Part shown: positions 13,960-24,695 of the stretch, in pieces
How positions within the stretch are numbered: the stretch's first letter is position 1
How the letters are laid out: each line of letters begins with the position of its first letter
DNA from: Apus apus
Lineage: Eukaryota > Chordata > Aves > Apodiformes > Apodidae
Assembly: GCF_020740795.1 (NCBI RefSeq)
Contig: NC_067291.1
Span: 19,767,780 to 19,831,779 of the forward strand
Reading direction: 5' to 3'
Length of the DNA stretch: 64,000 bases
The notes under the pieces: generated by a model
Database searches by the model: none
What the model saw: only the letters and a program-made list of their open reading frames with translations
What the model was told of the DNA's origin: nothing
Made by a program: the position numbers and the translations under genes

Positions 13960-15239
13960 TTGTGTAAAGCCATGCCCAGTGCTGGTGGGTGCTGTGGCAG
14001 TGCTAGTGGGACACCAGTGGGGACAGGTGGTGCAGGTTGGTATCGTGGGCTCCAGCTGGATTTTCCATCCAAAAGGAGCAAAGCCACGAGGTGGAATTGT
14101 TGAAAGCAGCTCCAGCACCAAGGGCCGAGCTGGAGGGTTCATTTCCTCAGCCCCAGCAGCCCAAGATGCACTGATAGCCATTGAGCAAGGATTGCCATTT
14201 TTGGTGCGAGATCAGCCTTAAAATAGACACGTCCTGAGCGAGGAAGAAACTCTGTTGACAGAACATAGGGAACATTCCTCCAGTGTACTTTTGCAAAGGA
14301 CTATCTCTGTCTTTAATCTCCGCGCCGTTTCCTGCAGGTCTCCCGGGCCCAGCTTCCCTCTCATTGTTAGTGGAGCTTTTGGAAATGACCTCAGGCGGTT
14401 TGCAGGGACTGGCGACCCACGGTCAGAATGACTAACCCAGTCTGTCTCCATCCCTTGGACATGTCCCATTGACTAAATAAATGACAGGCACTGACATGTG
14501 AATAGAAACAAAAACAGCCTGACAAGTGAAATCTTAACTCTTTGGAGCAAAGAAACGTCTGGTCTGGTCGGTGGTTCAGCCCTGCCAGGGGAGTGGAGGG
14601 GATGGGCTGCAAACAGGCCTGGTGGTGGTAAAAATACAACAGCCCCCACCCCCCAGCTGCTCAGGACACACAGATTGGGTAGACAAACACCTCTCAGATT
14701 ATTTTTAATTGTTTGAAATTGTTTTCTGGAGCTTTTTATCTCCGCACATCTTTAATTAAAAGTGCAGCTGTGTGTTTATGTAGCCATTTGTGTGTCTGGC
14801 TTGAGTGTGGATAATTGCACTGAATGTTAGGAGCAAGGGTTAATGGCCAGAGTGTCTGTTGCAGGATTGAGCCCTATATAGCACCCGCGACAGTAGCTCT
14901 ATAACCCTCCATAGGTGACCCTATGGGTGCTTCCTGAGGTTCTGGTCCCACCTAAGGCCCATAAACACCCATGGAATGGATGAACCTGGTTCCTGAGCCT
15001 GTACGGAGCTGGTCAGCACCCGCTGCCTTCGGGGGATGGATGGGGGGACAAAAGCTGCAAGGGGGGTGGATGTGTTTATACCTCTCCTAAAGGCACAGGC
15101 ACAGGGTGCTGTCAGACTTCAAGGCCTGAATTCCCCCTCTGAGTCCCGTCTAACACATTTTGCCAAGCTCCCTCCAGCCCCCACCCCAGCTGAGTGCCAC
15201 CAGAGTTTGAGAACACGCCACGCCAGCCCAGCGGGGTAG

Positions 15240-15780
15240 ATTTCTTTAGGGCCCAGACTAGCTGCCTTTGAAATCTAACAATAGTTTTACCAATAAGAAT
15301 AGAATTAGTGTTAATAAGCTACATTTGTGGATTTTTTTGGTTGGAAAAGTAGGAAAGTATTCTCCTTAATATAATCAAAATATATTTTGTATGCCATAAT
15401 TACAATAATTAATAATGCTGCTTAGCAGTTATTAGCACTCGGTGCATTGTTATGGTGTCTGCATTAGTTGAAGTTTAATAATGAGGTTCATATAAATCCA
15501 GAAGAAGAAAATAATGATATGGGGAGTGGTTGTAGTGCTGTGGTCTGATGGCTTCTTGCTTTAATGTAAGCAACAAATAATTCCCTCTGGCTCTCAGCAT
15601 TTGTGGATAAGGCCATAAAAAAGGAGGAGAAGAAAAAAAAAAAAAAAGAGGAAACCTCAGCTTATAAAAATGCCACCCTTACTTTATGACTCGGAGAGAA
15701 ACGTTTGTTGTTTGGCTAATGACAATATTAATAACTTGTGTTGGGGTGGCTGATGTCATTCTTGTGCACTGAACGTTTGC
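15240..15780. other. AT-rich non-coding block, possible conserved regulatory element
   Basis: This block is much richer in A and T than its flanks and has several TAATTA, TTAATAA and ATAAAAA strings, a 15-base A run near 15633, and no long open frame. Such composition is common in vertebrate developmental enhancers bound by homeodomain and MEF2-type factors, but it is also common in neutral DNA. No function can be assigned without conservation data. Confidence 0.3.
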
Positions 15781-17819
15781 ACCCAACGTGCGGGGGCCGT
15801 GGGCCCACCTTCCAGCTGGTCCTCAGAGTGTGGCACGGGCCATCCCCTGGGTCATTGCCACCAACACTGAGCAGTGTCACAGCGAGGGGACAGGCAGCAG
15901 CCCTCAGTTGGAGGTGACTTCAGGAGATGTTGGCAGGTCTTGCAGCTGAGGCAGGGAAATGATGTCCTAGCCTGGCCTTGGGGATTACTTTTTTAATGCA
16001 ACACAATTTACTATCTTTCCTCCCAAATGACTCTTGTCTTTAGCTGTTGTGGACCACCTGCTGTCCCCTACCATGGGCTGGGAGGAGCTCAGTGAGGAGA
16101 GAGCTGGTCTTACGAAAAGTGAGGCAAGACTTGCTGGGACTTGGTTTCCTCAGATCCCAACCCTCAGCTGAGCTCTTGCTCACTCATACTCCTCCTCTCT
16201 CTCGTTGCATTTTTTGTCTCAGTTCACCACATCTGATCACCGTGTGTAAATCATTATTCACTCACTAGATGAATAAAAAGAGGTTGAGAGATAAAAACCA
16301 TTCACCTTATATAAAAAACTGTTTTCTATCCAATATTGTCACCAGTTATCTGCTCCAGTCCATGCTCCATCCTCTCGTTCTCATCCCAAATTATGCCAGG
16401 ATAGCCTGACAGGCCATGGGGAGCCTTCCAGTGTTCCCCGCCAGCAGGAGACCTTTGCATCCCTGTGCCAGGTCAGTTCTAGCATGAGCTGGACTTTGGG
16501 AAGGTGGGTAGGAGTCAGTGGGCAGGGTCAGGCTGCATGATCCAGCATGGTCCAAGCTGCTCATCCATGTGAGAAGGTAAATAAAGGGTCAGATTTTGGC
16601 TGGGACCTGTCTGCTGAAGGTGAGGAGCTACGCCAGTTTACACCCCCTGAGGGCCTGGCTGCTGGAGGTGGGTGACACCAAAATACCAGTGAAAGGCTTT
16701 AGTGCCATCAGTGTGCACAGAATTCTGGAAAACTCATCATGGCTCCAAAAGGAGATAAGGGGTCTCCAGAGGAGACCTGCACCTCCAGGGCTGCGTGACT
16801 GTTGATGTTTCATCCAGGCACAAACCAAGGGGTCTGTGCCCACATGTGGCCGTGCTGGTGGCTGGAATGTCTTCCCAGGGGGGTCACGTGCTGCTGGCAC
16901 CAGAAGCCTTAGGGAAGAAGCTTCTGGTTCTGATCATCTCTCAACAGCCTGAGATATTGGAACCAGTGGTTTCCTGGACAGAGATGGCTTTTCAGCACAG
17001 TTCAAGGTACAGTAGGACCGACTCCACAGGGTCTCTGCTCAGAGAGGGATTTTCTTGTTCTATGGTGTGACAATGGGACAGAGAAGATCCCCTGGAGAAA
17101 ACTGGCTTCCAACCACCATCTGCTTGCTCAGCAAAGCCTGCTCTCTGTGCTGGGTGTCAAAGAAGTAATTGTGGGTCAAACTACATTTCTGTGTCCTGGT
17201 GTGTGTTTAAGGAAGATTTTTCTGCAGTGACAATCAACAGTGCCAATGACTTTAGGGTCAGCTCCTTTCCTCCCTAATCCTGCTTTCTATTTTCACATAC
17301 TTCTGCATGAGCAAGCCCTGGAGATCCTGCAGCCAGCTGCCAGCAGAGATACTCAAAATACAGTTTCAACACAAAAAGAGATGTAGTTTTGGTACTTTAG
17401 CAATGATTGCCTCTGGCTGCCTTCGGTCCAGGCTCAAAAGACAGAAGACAATATTATATTTTTTCCCTAATGATTTTCATATCCCCATTTTGAAGCTTCA
17501 AGTAATTTGGGGAAACATCAGACCAGTGCATGCTGGTCCCACAGACGTGTCCTGGGACTGGATTTTGAAGCCTGCCTGGCTTTTATTTTTTTTGCCCTGG
17601 CTGCCTTCAGCCTCTCTAGCCAATGACTCAGTCACTATTTCTATTCTCTTCCCACTTCTGTTCCTGCTTCTCTAAAGTTTTGGTCAGTGGCAGCAGCTTT
17701 TGCTAATGTCTTGTGGCTGCTTCCCTCTGAGTTATTATTGGAGATGCCTACGAAATAACAGTGGTGCTCTGTAAGACACTGCTGCACCACTGCAGAAAAT
17801 ATTTACCAAAGATGTGGTA

Positions 17820-17894
17820 AGCAGCTCTTTACTGGAGTGACTGGCGTCTGCTCTGAAGCGGACCAGACGCCAGTCACTTCAGCAAAGAGCTGCT
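17820..17894. repeat. 75-nt near-perfect inverted repeat (hairpin)
   Basis: The 31-base arm at 17820-17850 is the reverse complement of the arm at 17864-17894 except at two positions, with a 13-base loop between them. Read as + strand RNA, this gives 29 Watson-Crick pairs, one G-U pair and one A-C mismatch. Pairing stops sharply outside the arms. The length fits a microRNA precursor, but such high pairing is more typical of young hairpins, tiny inverted duplications or siRNA-like loci than of old conserved microRNAs. I do not recognise the arm sequence as a known family. It lies 6.8 kb upstream of the SMAD6 start codon. Confidence 0.9.
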
Positions 17895-19850
17895 GCAACA
17901 GAACAAATTGCCCAGGGCAGCAGATCTTGGGAAGGGAGAAAAGCCAGCAGCCCAGTCTGTCTGTCTTTCTGTTTTCTAAGGGAGAAAAATTATCTTTTTA
18001 CAAGCCTGCCCTAGTTGGCTCTGACCAGCTCTTCCCAGAAAATACCATAGTAAGTAGAGGAGCAAACTATTGCATAAAGGGACAGGTTGCCATTTACATC
18101 TGACCTTTCTCAGATCTGCTTTGATGTCTTTGTCAACCTGTGCTTCCTTCTTCTCCAGCCCAACAGTGTTTTCAGCTCCTTCTTCAGGAGAGCACTACTG
18201 GACACAACAAACCTCATTTAAAATCCATTTTTGACATATTCCTGTAGTCCTTCTGCTCACTGGACCAGCTCCAAATAGAATAACCCTTTTTCTAATCCTG
18301 CCCTGCCAGGGAACTTCCAGGTTTATGTTTGCAAATTGTATGGGCAAACATGGAGAGGGGTAGATTGATTTTTTTTTTTAAAGACACTGGGCTTGGAAAA
18401 TAATGCAGTTTGCTGCTGGGTCAGTGTGGTGGCAGCCTGCAGCTCTGGCCTGTTTTTCTTACTTGGATAGACCTTTACCAGCTCCAAATATGACAATTCA
18501 CCAAAGCCAGGCCAAAAAAAAGTAAAGGGCAGTTTCAGATCTGGGCGTTATCTGTCTGGAAAAGGCTCCAGAAAGACAGACTGTCTCCACAGGCTGCTGA
18601 ATACATGCAGATAAAAAGGACAAACTCCTGTGTTTGTTGGAGGTGGTGTGGTTTTTAGATGTGTCCTCTGGTGGACAAGGGAGGTTGTAAGTCCCTTCCT
18701 ATGTGAACAGAGCCTCTGGTTTATGTGCTGTGACTTGACTGCTGTAGCCAGAGCAGGGCAGGAGGAGCTGAATGGCTGGCCCTGCTGTTTGGGCAGCAAC
18801 TGGGGAAGCAAAGAATGAGGCTGAGGTTGGTGGCAAGAGTTTCTGTGGGTCTAGAAATCCCTAGACTGCTCTCATGCAGATGGATGCCTGGAGTCAGCAA
18901 GTCAAGCTTTCTCCTGCTGGAGTCTCAGAGGCTGCACCATTCTAGGCCTGGCTGGATGTGACTTCTCCTCCCCATCCACTTCTCCATCTTGCACTGGTGA
19001 CATCGAATGAGAGTCCTGAGAGCCAATCCTTGTGCTCACACTGCTGTGGGATCTACTGGAGGGTGGTCACTCACAACTGATCATGAGGTGGGATGTCCTT
19101 CTAGATGAAGTGACTCAGGAGTCAATGTCTTCATCCTCTCTCTGCTGTACCATCACCCAACAGTGTGGACCTGTTGGGAGACAATTTTACCTCTGTGGGC
19201 TTGACTAGAAACCCAGGCTTGTGCCCAGGCAGCCCTTCCAAGCAGCACTTTGTGGAAACTGGTAGTTTGCTACCAAAAAAAAAAAAAAAGTTTTGGTTTT
19301 GCCAAACTGACATTTTCTGACACAAGAAAACATGTTGCCAAAAAAACTTCCCAACCACTCTGCTGGGAATGTGCTCTTTGCCATCAGTCCCCAAGGCTGG
19401 AGCTGGGGTGTTGAAATGTTACTACAGCTCTGGAAACTGTGAGTCAGCTTCTCCCCACCCACAGCAGATACTCGTGGGAAGGGCCTTGAGAAGCCTGGAA
19501 ACTCAGCAGCTCTTGCCTCGTGGAGTTTCCATTAACCCATTAACATTAATTTCAGGTCTGGTGAAATGGAGGATTTGGAGAATTTCTATGGGATTTTGTC
19601 CCTTTTTTTCTTCCCCTGTCCCCTTCCTGATTCTGACAAATATTGGAGGTTATTTGATTTCAACTCATCCCTCAGCAATTCAGCTGCTGTGTCCTCGGTT
19701 GACCCCTTGAGCTCCATGGGACAGGCTGGACCTGGGCAGCAAATACAGCACCTGCTGCTGTGCCATTGGATCTGGAGTGGGGGATTGGGATGGGTCATTG
19801 GATGGCAAAACCTTCATTCCACGTGGAGGAAAGGTGCCAGTGGAACACTT

Positions 19851-19978
19851 TCCCTCTCTAGAAGTGCTCAAGGGCAGGTGGGATGGGGCTTGGAGCAACC
19901 TGGTCTAGTGGGAGATGTCCCTGCCCATGCAGGGGATTGGGACTAGATGGTACCTAAGGTCCATTCCAACCCAAACCA
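19851..19978 (+). mobile_element. CR1 LINE fragment, 3' end
   Basis: The segment reads in the sense CR1 direction: a short piece of the 3' region with the typical phrases GAGCAACCTGGTCTAGTGGG and TCCCTGCCCATG, ending near CCATTCCAACCCAAACC. It lacks the terminal ATTCTRTG octamers. It is 5'-truncated, as most bird CR1 copies are, and does not encode a working protein. Confidence 0.85.
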
Positions 19979-20395
19979 GGAGAGGTGGCAAAGGGTGACC
20001 ACAACCTGAGCCCAGAGAAGCTGGGATGGGCTTTGCTGAAGCCCACCTGGGACAGGGAGACACTTCAGGGTGGTGGTGAGATCACATCCTCTACTTCAAA
20101 GATGCTGAGATCCGGGACCATGGATCCAGCACTTGTGACATTCTCCATAAAGGAAAAATCTCCAAACTTTTTTTTTGTTTTTTTTTTTTAAAGTTTTGGA
20201 TTTATCAAAATGCCTTGTTCTGATTTTAGCTTTTTTCCATTTTGAAGACAGTCCAAGGTCCTATCACAGTGTGTTACTGCACAGAACAGAACATTTGCAA
20301 GGGTAAAATGAAAAAGTTGATTTGAGCTGGAAAATCACAGCAATGTCATTAAAACAAATGAAACAGGACATTCTGATGCTGTCAAAACTTTCTTC

Positions 20396-20416
20396 TTTTT
20401 TTTTTTTTTTTTTTTT
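20396..20416. repeat. poly-T tract (21 T)
   Basis: An uninterrupted run of 21 T, followed by a further T/C-rich stretch. It could be the tail of an old minus-strand retroposed copy or simple slippage. No retroposon body is recognisable beside it. Confidence 0.8.
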
Positions 20417-21154
20417 CTTTCCCCCTCTGGTTCCTTTCAAAATCAGCTTCCAGTAAAACCAGCCTGATTTTATGAGGTATTTTAGATTTTGGCAGAGCCC
20501 CTGGCTCTGGTGCAGCAGTTTTGTGGTGATTTCTCTGCCTGGGCTCATGGTCTCTGTGCCCCCAAAGTGCCCCTCAGCCTTTGCTGCCTCTCAGCATCAA
20601 CTCAACAGGGTTCCTGCCTCAACCCTGTTTTTAAGGCATTAAAATAATCTACATAATCATAATATGGGTGTTAAATAATCTAAATAATAATAATCTGAGG
20701 GTTAAAACACCATTTAAATGGCAGTTCTTCATGTCGTGCTTTAACCCCTGCATCCTTCTCTTTGGAAAGAAACGTGTTAAATATTAGAGATTAAAAAAAG
20801 GCAGAAAATGTTGCTATTATTTTCCTTTACTGAAAACTGTTCTCAGCACGGTCTGTGCCCGCAGGTTTGGGCTCTCTTTGTCACCTCCCTTCAGCTATGC
20901 TGGCATGGATGTGGTGCCAGTGCTGGCCCCTCTCCCCCAGCTGCAGTTGGGCTTTGGGAAGAGGTTGGTGCTGGTGCCCCCCCGGCCACCCACATCCTCC
21001 TGGGCCCGAGAGGGTTTGGCTTTATATAGTACCTGGGAGATCCATGTCAGATAAGGCTGGCAAGCTTTCAAAAGCCTCTCTCCAGCTTTTGTGCCAAGAC
21101 CTATAGGATGTGTTCCAGAGCATCTCCCAGGAATGTTTGTTATTATGACAGGCC

Positions 21155-21246
21155 AAAAAAAAAAAACCCCACACAAAAAAGAAACAAACAAACAAAAAAA
21201 ACACAAACAAAAAACACAAAAAACCCAAACAGAAAAAAAGAAAAAA
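21155..21246. repeat. A-rich low-complexity tract with CAAA units
   Basis: About 90 bases composed almost only of A with scattered C and a few G, including (CAAA)-type units. It generates spurious lysine-rich and phenylalanine-rich open frames on the two strands. It should be treated as low-complexity sequence. Confidence 0.85.
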
Positions 21247-22899
21247 GGGGGTAAAATAGGCAGTGAAAGAGCACATTGCTGGTAATGACTAGAAATCCTT
21301 TAATACCCAACATGACTATAAATTGTGTGTGCATTTTGACAAGTACAATTGAGCACTCTCTTTTTCTTGCCCCATCTGGGAGCCCAGAATAATGTGCTCT
21401 TGTTGCAAGAGCTGCCATGGATGGGACAGCAGGAGAAATCAGGAGCTCTCCACTTCTCCCACCCACACCTATGCCCCCAGAGATGGTCAGCACCCCTGCA
21501 TCCCGTGGAGGCTCCATTGTTCTTGGTACCATATTGCACACACCATGATTATATAGTGTTGGAGAAGCAGTAAGAGGTTGCTTGCTGAAATAATAACCTA
21601 CCCTTAGCTTAAAGAGTGCTATGTTTAAGGTTTATATATATTTAAATGGTGGTAATTGCACATTTGTGACATAGTGTAATTTGGATGGCAGTTTATAAAT
21701 AAGATACTGGAAAGAAAAGCATCAGCTGCATTTGGGGAGGTAAATCTTGGGGTCATGCAGGGCAGGCTGATCCATGCGGATTTTAAACAAATGTTGGAAC
21801 CTCTGGGGAGCAGCCTGGGGATGGACAGGGATCCTGCCTGGGTCCAGGATCCAGGAAATCCCAATTTCTGCTTGCAAGTCTGAAGGTGGATTATTTTTTT
21901 TTTTGCAGCCCTTCCATGCCTTTTTAACTTGCCTTTATCCCTAACATGAAAAAGGCCAATAGCATTTTCTTTCCCCAGCTGGTTGTTGCCTGACTTCTAG
22001 AAACAGCTCTAAACCATCATCTAGGTACCAAATGTGGCTGCTCTGCAGGTCGGTGAGCTCTGGGGTTTAGCACAGCCATGATGGGACATAATTTCCACAC
22101 AAAGCAAGGCCGTGCTCAAGTAACATCATCTGGTTTTCCCCCTGGTTTGGTTTCTGCGCAGGGAGGGACCATCAATCCCAGGGGCAGCAGGTCCCTTGCA
22201 GGATTTCTGTGACTTTTTGATACTGCATTTTTAATGAGGTAAACCAGACATTTTCTAACACCCACCCCCCCAAAAAAAAAAAAAGAGGCAGGGGAAAAGG
22301 AACTTTGCCCCTGGTCCTTCAGGTCAGTGAGGGCAGAAACAACCCCAAAGTCAAAAGAATCCCTTCCCATACTGTAATTATGGTGGTGCAAACCTCAGCG
22401 GCCACATGGATTGATTTTAAACCGAGTATTTTGGAATCCCTTACGTGCAGCTGATGCAGACAGAAGAAGTTTGCCATAAAAAAAAATATAGTGTGGACTC
22501 AACAGAGTGTATTCAAATCATGGTTTTTAGGTGCAGCAGCGGAGGTTTGGGGCAACGGGGACATCAACCTTCAGTTACTGCAAGAGCTCCCTCTCCGCGC
22601 TCAGGTTGGTTGAAACACATGCATTGTTTTGGTTTGGGGGCTGCTTTCTGGGTGTTGCTTGCTTTTTTTTTATTCCTAGCTGGGAAATAAATTACCAAGA
22701 TTGATTATTTTTTTTTTTCATTAGCAAAGTTTTCCCCCCTCCGCGGCTGGTTTTTGGGACGATGCTTGCTGCTCTCAGCAAGGTTCCCACGCGCGACACC
22801 AAGCCGCCTGAGGGGACAGTGGGGGGGCTTCGCTCACCCCCTCCCGCCTGGCCTGCCCCCCCCGCCCGGGGCCGCGGCGCACACGGGCACGAGGACCCA

Positions 22900-23160
22900 G
22901 CGCGGCGCGGCCCGCGGCGCCCGCGGAATGTCTTTCATTCACGGGCACGGCGCGCGGCGCGGGGGGGGGGGGAGGGATCCGGACCAATCGGCGGCGGCGG
23001 TTCCGCGCGTCACGCGGCGGCGAACCAATGGGAACGCGCCGGGCCTGAACTTTTGCCACGGCGGACAAGTTGATACATCGCGGGGGTGTGTCCCGCCGCC
23101 GCGGCTCCGGCGGGGGGGGCGGGGGGGGGTCTTTAACCCCTGCGTTGCCACGGCGTCGCT
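22900..23160. promoter_or_regulatory. distal GC-rich block with two CCAAT boxes
   Basis: CCAAT boxes lie at 22984-22988 and 23025-23029, 41 bp apart, in a CpG-dense setting. A palindromic GGCGCC (a BMP-SMAD type site) lies at 22916-22921. The block looks like a TATA-less promoter or promoter-proximal enhancer. It could give an alternative SMAD6 start, an upstream divergent non-coding RNA, or act only as part of the SMAD6 promoter. The direction of transcription cannot be read from the sequence. Confidence 0.45.
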
Positions 23161-23178
23161 GTGACCTACTTTGATGGG

Positions 23179-23590
23179 ACGGTTTGGGTGGGAAGGGACC
23201 TTACAGATAACCTAGGCCAAGCCCCCTGCATGGGCAGGGACACCTCCCACCAGCCCAGGCTGCTCCAAGCCCCATCCAACCTGCCCTTCAACACTGCCAG
23301 GGATGGGGCAGCCACAGCTTCCCTGGGCAACCTGGGCCAGGGTCTCACCACCCTGACAGTCAAGAATTTCCTCCTCATGTCTCACCTCAATCTCCTTTCT
23401 TCCAGTTTTCATCCATTCCCCCTCGTCCTCTCCCTCCCTGCCCTTGTCCCAAGCCCCTCCCCAGCTTTCCTGGAGCCCCTTCAGGCACTGGAAGGTGCTC
23501 TCAGGTCTCCCTGGAGCCTTCTCTTCTCCAGGCTGAACACCCCAACTCTCCCAGCCTGTCCCCAGGGCAGAGCTGCTCCCCCACTTTCCC
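23179..23590 (-). mobile_element. CR1 LINE fragment inside the CpG island
   Basis: On the + strand this reads as reverse-complement CR1. It starts with the 3' region (GGTTTGGGTGGGAAGGGACC), passes through the typical GGCAGGGACACCTCCCACC and TTCCCTGGGCAACCTGGGCC phrases, and ends in the CTCCAGGCTGAACACCCC part. It is 5'-truncated. The shared central part is close to the copy at 52657, with only scattered differences, so it is not among the oldest copies. It lies 0.2-0.6 kb upstream of the SMAD motif cluster. Open frames across it are CR1 shadows. Confidence 0.95.
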
Positions 23591-23696
23591 CGGGGCAGCC
23601 GCGGTGAGCCCACCCCCTTTTTCTCAAACATCTACATCCCTGAGGAATGGGGGAAGGGGGGGAGTGTGTGAAAGGCGCTTTCCCGAGGGGAAAAGC

Positions 23697-23712
23697 GGGG
23701 GGGGGGGGGGGG
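23697..23712. repeat. 16-base G run in the SMAD6 promoter
   Basis: An unbroken run of 16 G just upstream of the SMAD motif cluster. It can form G-quadruplex structures and is prone to length change and to sequencing error. Confidence 0.85.
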
Positions 23713-23788
23713 TGGTTTCATGCGTGTGCCTGTCCCTTTAAGAGTTGAGAAACCGGAGCCGGTGTTTGCGCAACGCCCGGTGCCGCGC

Positions 23789-23878
23789 GGAGCCGCCAAA
23801 GTGTCTAGACTGGCACATGATGGGGCCGCAGCCAATCGCGCCGCCGCTCGCGAGGGGCCCTGCGCGCGCGCCCCAGAC
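23789..23878. promoter_or_regulatory. SMAD6: cluster of SMAD-binding motifs
   Basis: Within 90 bp are GGAGCC (23789-23794), the palindromic SMAD-binding element GTCTAGAC (23803-23810), GCCGCCGC (23840-23847, matching the GCCGnCGC BMP-response element reported for mouse Smad6) and CAGAC (23874-23878). GCCGCC at 23792-23797 is spaced exactly five bases from GTCT, as in the BMP composite GRCGNC-N5-GTCT, although its second base does not fit that consensus. The motifs are seen directly. BMP-driven autoregulation through SMAD1/5-SMAD4 is inferred from the known behaviour of the gene. Confidence 0.65.
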
Positions 23879-24084
23879 ACACAAAAGCCAGCGAGGGCGG
23901 GAGGGCGGCGCGAGCCAGCGCGGAGGAGGCGGCGGCGGCCCCGGCGGCGCGCGGGGAGCGGCGCGGAGCGGAGCGGCACCGGCCCCACCGGCCCCAGCGC
24001 CGGGACCACCGGCCGCGCTCTGGGATACCTACAACACGTGCTGACACCGGCCTGCGCTCTGGGTTCTGCTGCTGGGCTGCCGGG

Positions 24085-24160
24085 GTTTTTTTAATACCTC
24101 TTTTCTTTTTTCAATTTTTTTTTTTTCAAATTTTTTTTTTAATTTTTTTTTTTTTTTCCT
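24085..24160. repeat. T-rich tract in the SMAD6 leader
   Basis: About 75 bases made almost only of T with a few A and C, in the middle of a GC-rich leader. It could be exonic. It could also be the polypyrimidine tract of an undetected leader intron, since an AG follows at 24177-24178. It is slippage-prone, so its length in the assembly may be unreliable. Confidence 0.7.
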
Positions 24161-24351
24161 TACGATTTTTGGCCGAAGGGACCCGATACCTCCCAGCGCC
24201 CGTCCCCCGCCGGGGCATTCCCGCCCCCCTCCCCGCCCGCTCCCCGCGCCCCCGTTGTGCGCTGGAGCCGAGCGCTGCCCCGGGCTCTCCCCGTCCCGCG
24301 CCCCCGCCGGCCGCCCCCGCCGCTCCCCGCCTGGCTCCGCGTTGGCAGCCG

Positions 24352-24601
24352 ATGTAGGGCACGGCGCGGCGCGCCCGAGCCCCAGCGCCGCCACGGGAGC
24401 GGCCCCGCACCGCCGCAGGCGTCGGCGCAACCCCCGCGGCGCCGTCTATGCCCGCTCCGCGCTCCCTCCCCGCCGCCTCCCCCATGGTGCGGCCCCGCCG
24501 CGGGCCGTCGGCGAGTCGCTGGGCAGGGCCGCGGGGAAACGAACCGCCGCGCCGGGTGCTGCGGGCAGCCCTGCGAGGGCGGCGGGTCTGAGATGAGATA
24601 A
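24352..24601 (+). promoter_or_regulatory. SMAD6: upstream start codons in the SMAD6 leader
   Basis: The leader has four ATGs before the main start. At 24352 an ATG is followed at once by TAG (a start-stop element). ATG 24448 opens a 47-codon frame ending with TGA at 24589-24591, and ATG 24484 lies in the same frame with G at +4. ATG 24593 gives a two-codon frame ending with TAA at 24599-24601. None overlaps the main start. Such elements usually lower initiation at the main ATG; that effect here is inferred. Confidence 0.6.
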
Positions 24602-24695
24602 AGCCGGCGGCGGAGCGAGGAGCCCCGCGGAGGGGGGTGGCGGGGCGGGGGGTGGCGGCGGAGAGCGACGCGACCCCCGGCCGCCACCGTGTCGT

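Larger units (their letters stand above)
1..15239. other. upstream intergenic DNA, no gene recognised
   Basis: This stretch lies 9-24 kb upstream of the SMAD6 start codon. All open frames are short, scattered over both strands, and none shows a protein family I recognise. No exon set with matching splice sites and phase was found, and I saw no CR1 copy. Base composition is mixed and CpG-poor. Small structures inside it (an inverted repeat near 2.5 kb and an 11-bp tandem repeat near 13.9 kb) are listed separately. Unannotated non-coding RNA or distant enhancers cannot be excluded from sequence alone. Confidence 0.6.
15781..22738. other. upstream intergenic DNA with low-complexity tracts
   Basis: No gene is recognised here. 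Open frames are short and look like chance. The stretch holds the 17.8-kb hairpin, one CR1 fragment and several A- or T-rich tracts, each listed on its own. An undetected non-coding transcript is possible because the right edge meets the CpG island. Confidence 0.55.
23640..23930 (+). promoter_or_regulatory. SMAD6: inferred proximal SMAD6 promoter
   Basis: This CpG-dense segment has a CCAAT box at 23832-23836, no clear TATA box, and the SMAD motif cluster described separately. Transcription probably starts shortly downstream, around 23.88-23.95 kb, which would give a leader of roughly 750-800 nt. A long GC-rich leader is also known for mammalian SMAD6. The start position is inferred; no initiator sequence decides it. 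An E-box CACGTG lies further on, at 24035-24040. Confidence 0.55.

Noticed and set aside
13595..14221. 208-codon plus-strand open frame with a 169-codon antisense frame
   Set aside because: Both strands are open at once, which points to composition rather than coding. The repeated ECSGNAL/SIPRAFPEH-like peptides come from the 11-bp tandem repeat.
20808..21541. Phe/Cys-rich and Lys-rich frames around 21.2 kb
   Set aside because: They arise from the A-rich low-complexity tract at 21155-21246.
22754..23164. Open frames of 97-136 codons in the distal CpG block
   Set aside because: GC-rich DNA lacks stop codons. The peptides are Arg/Gly/Pro-rich on both strands and have no coding features.
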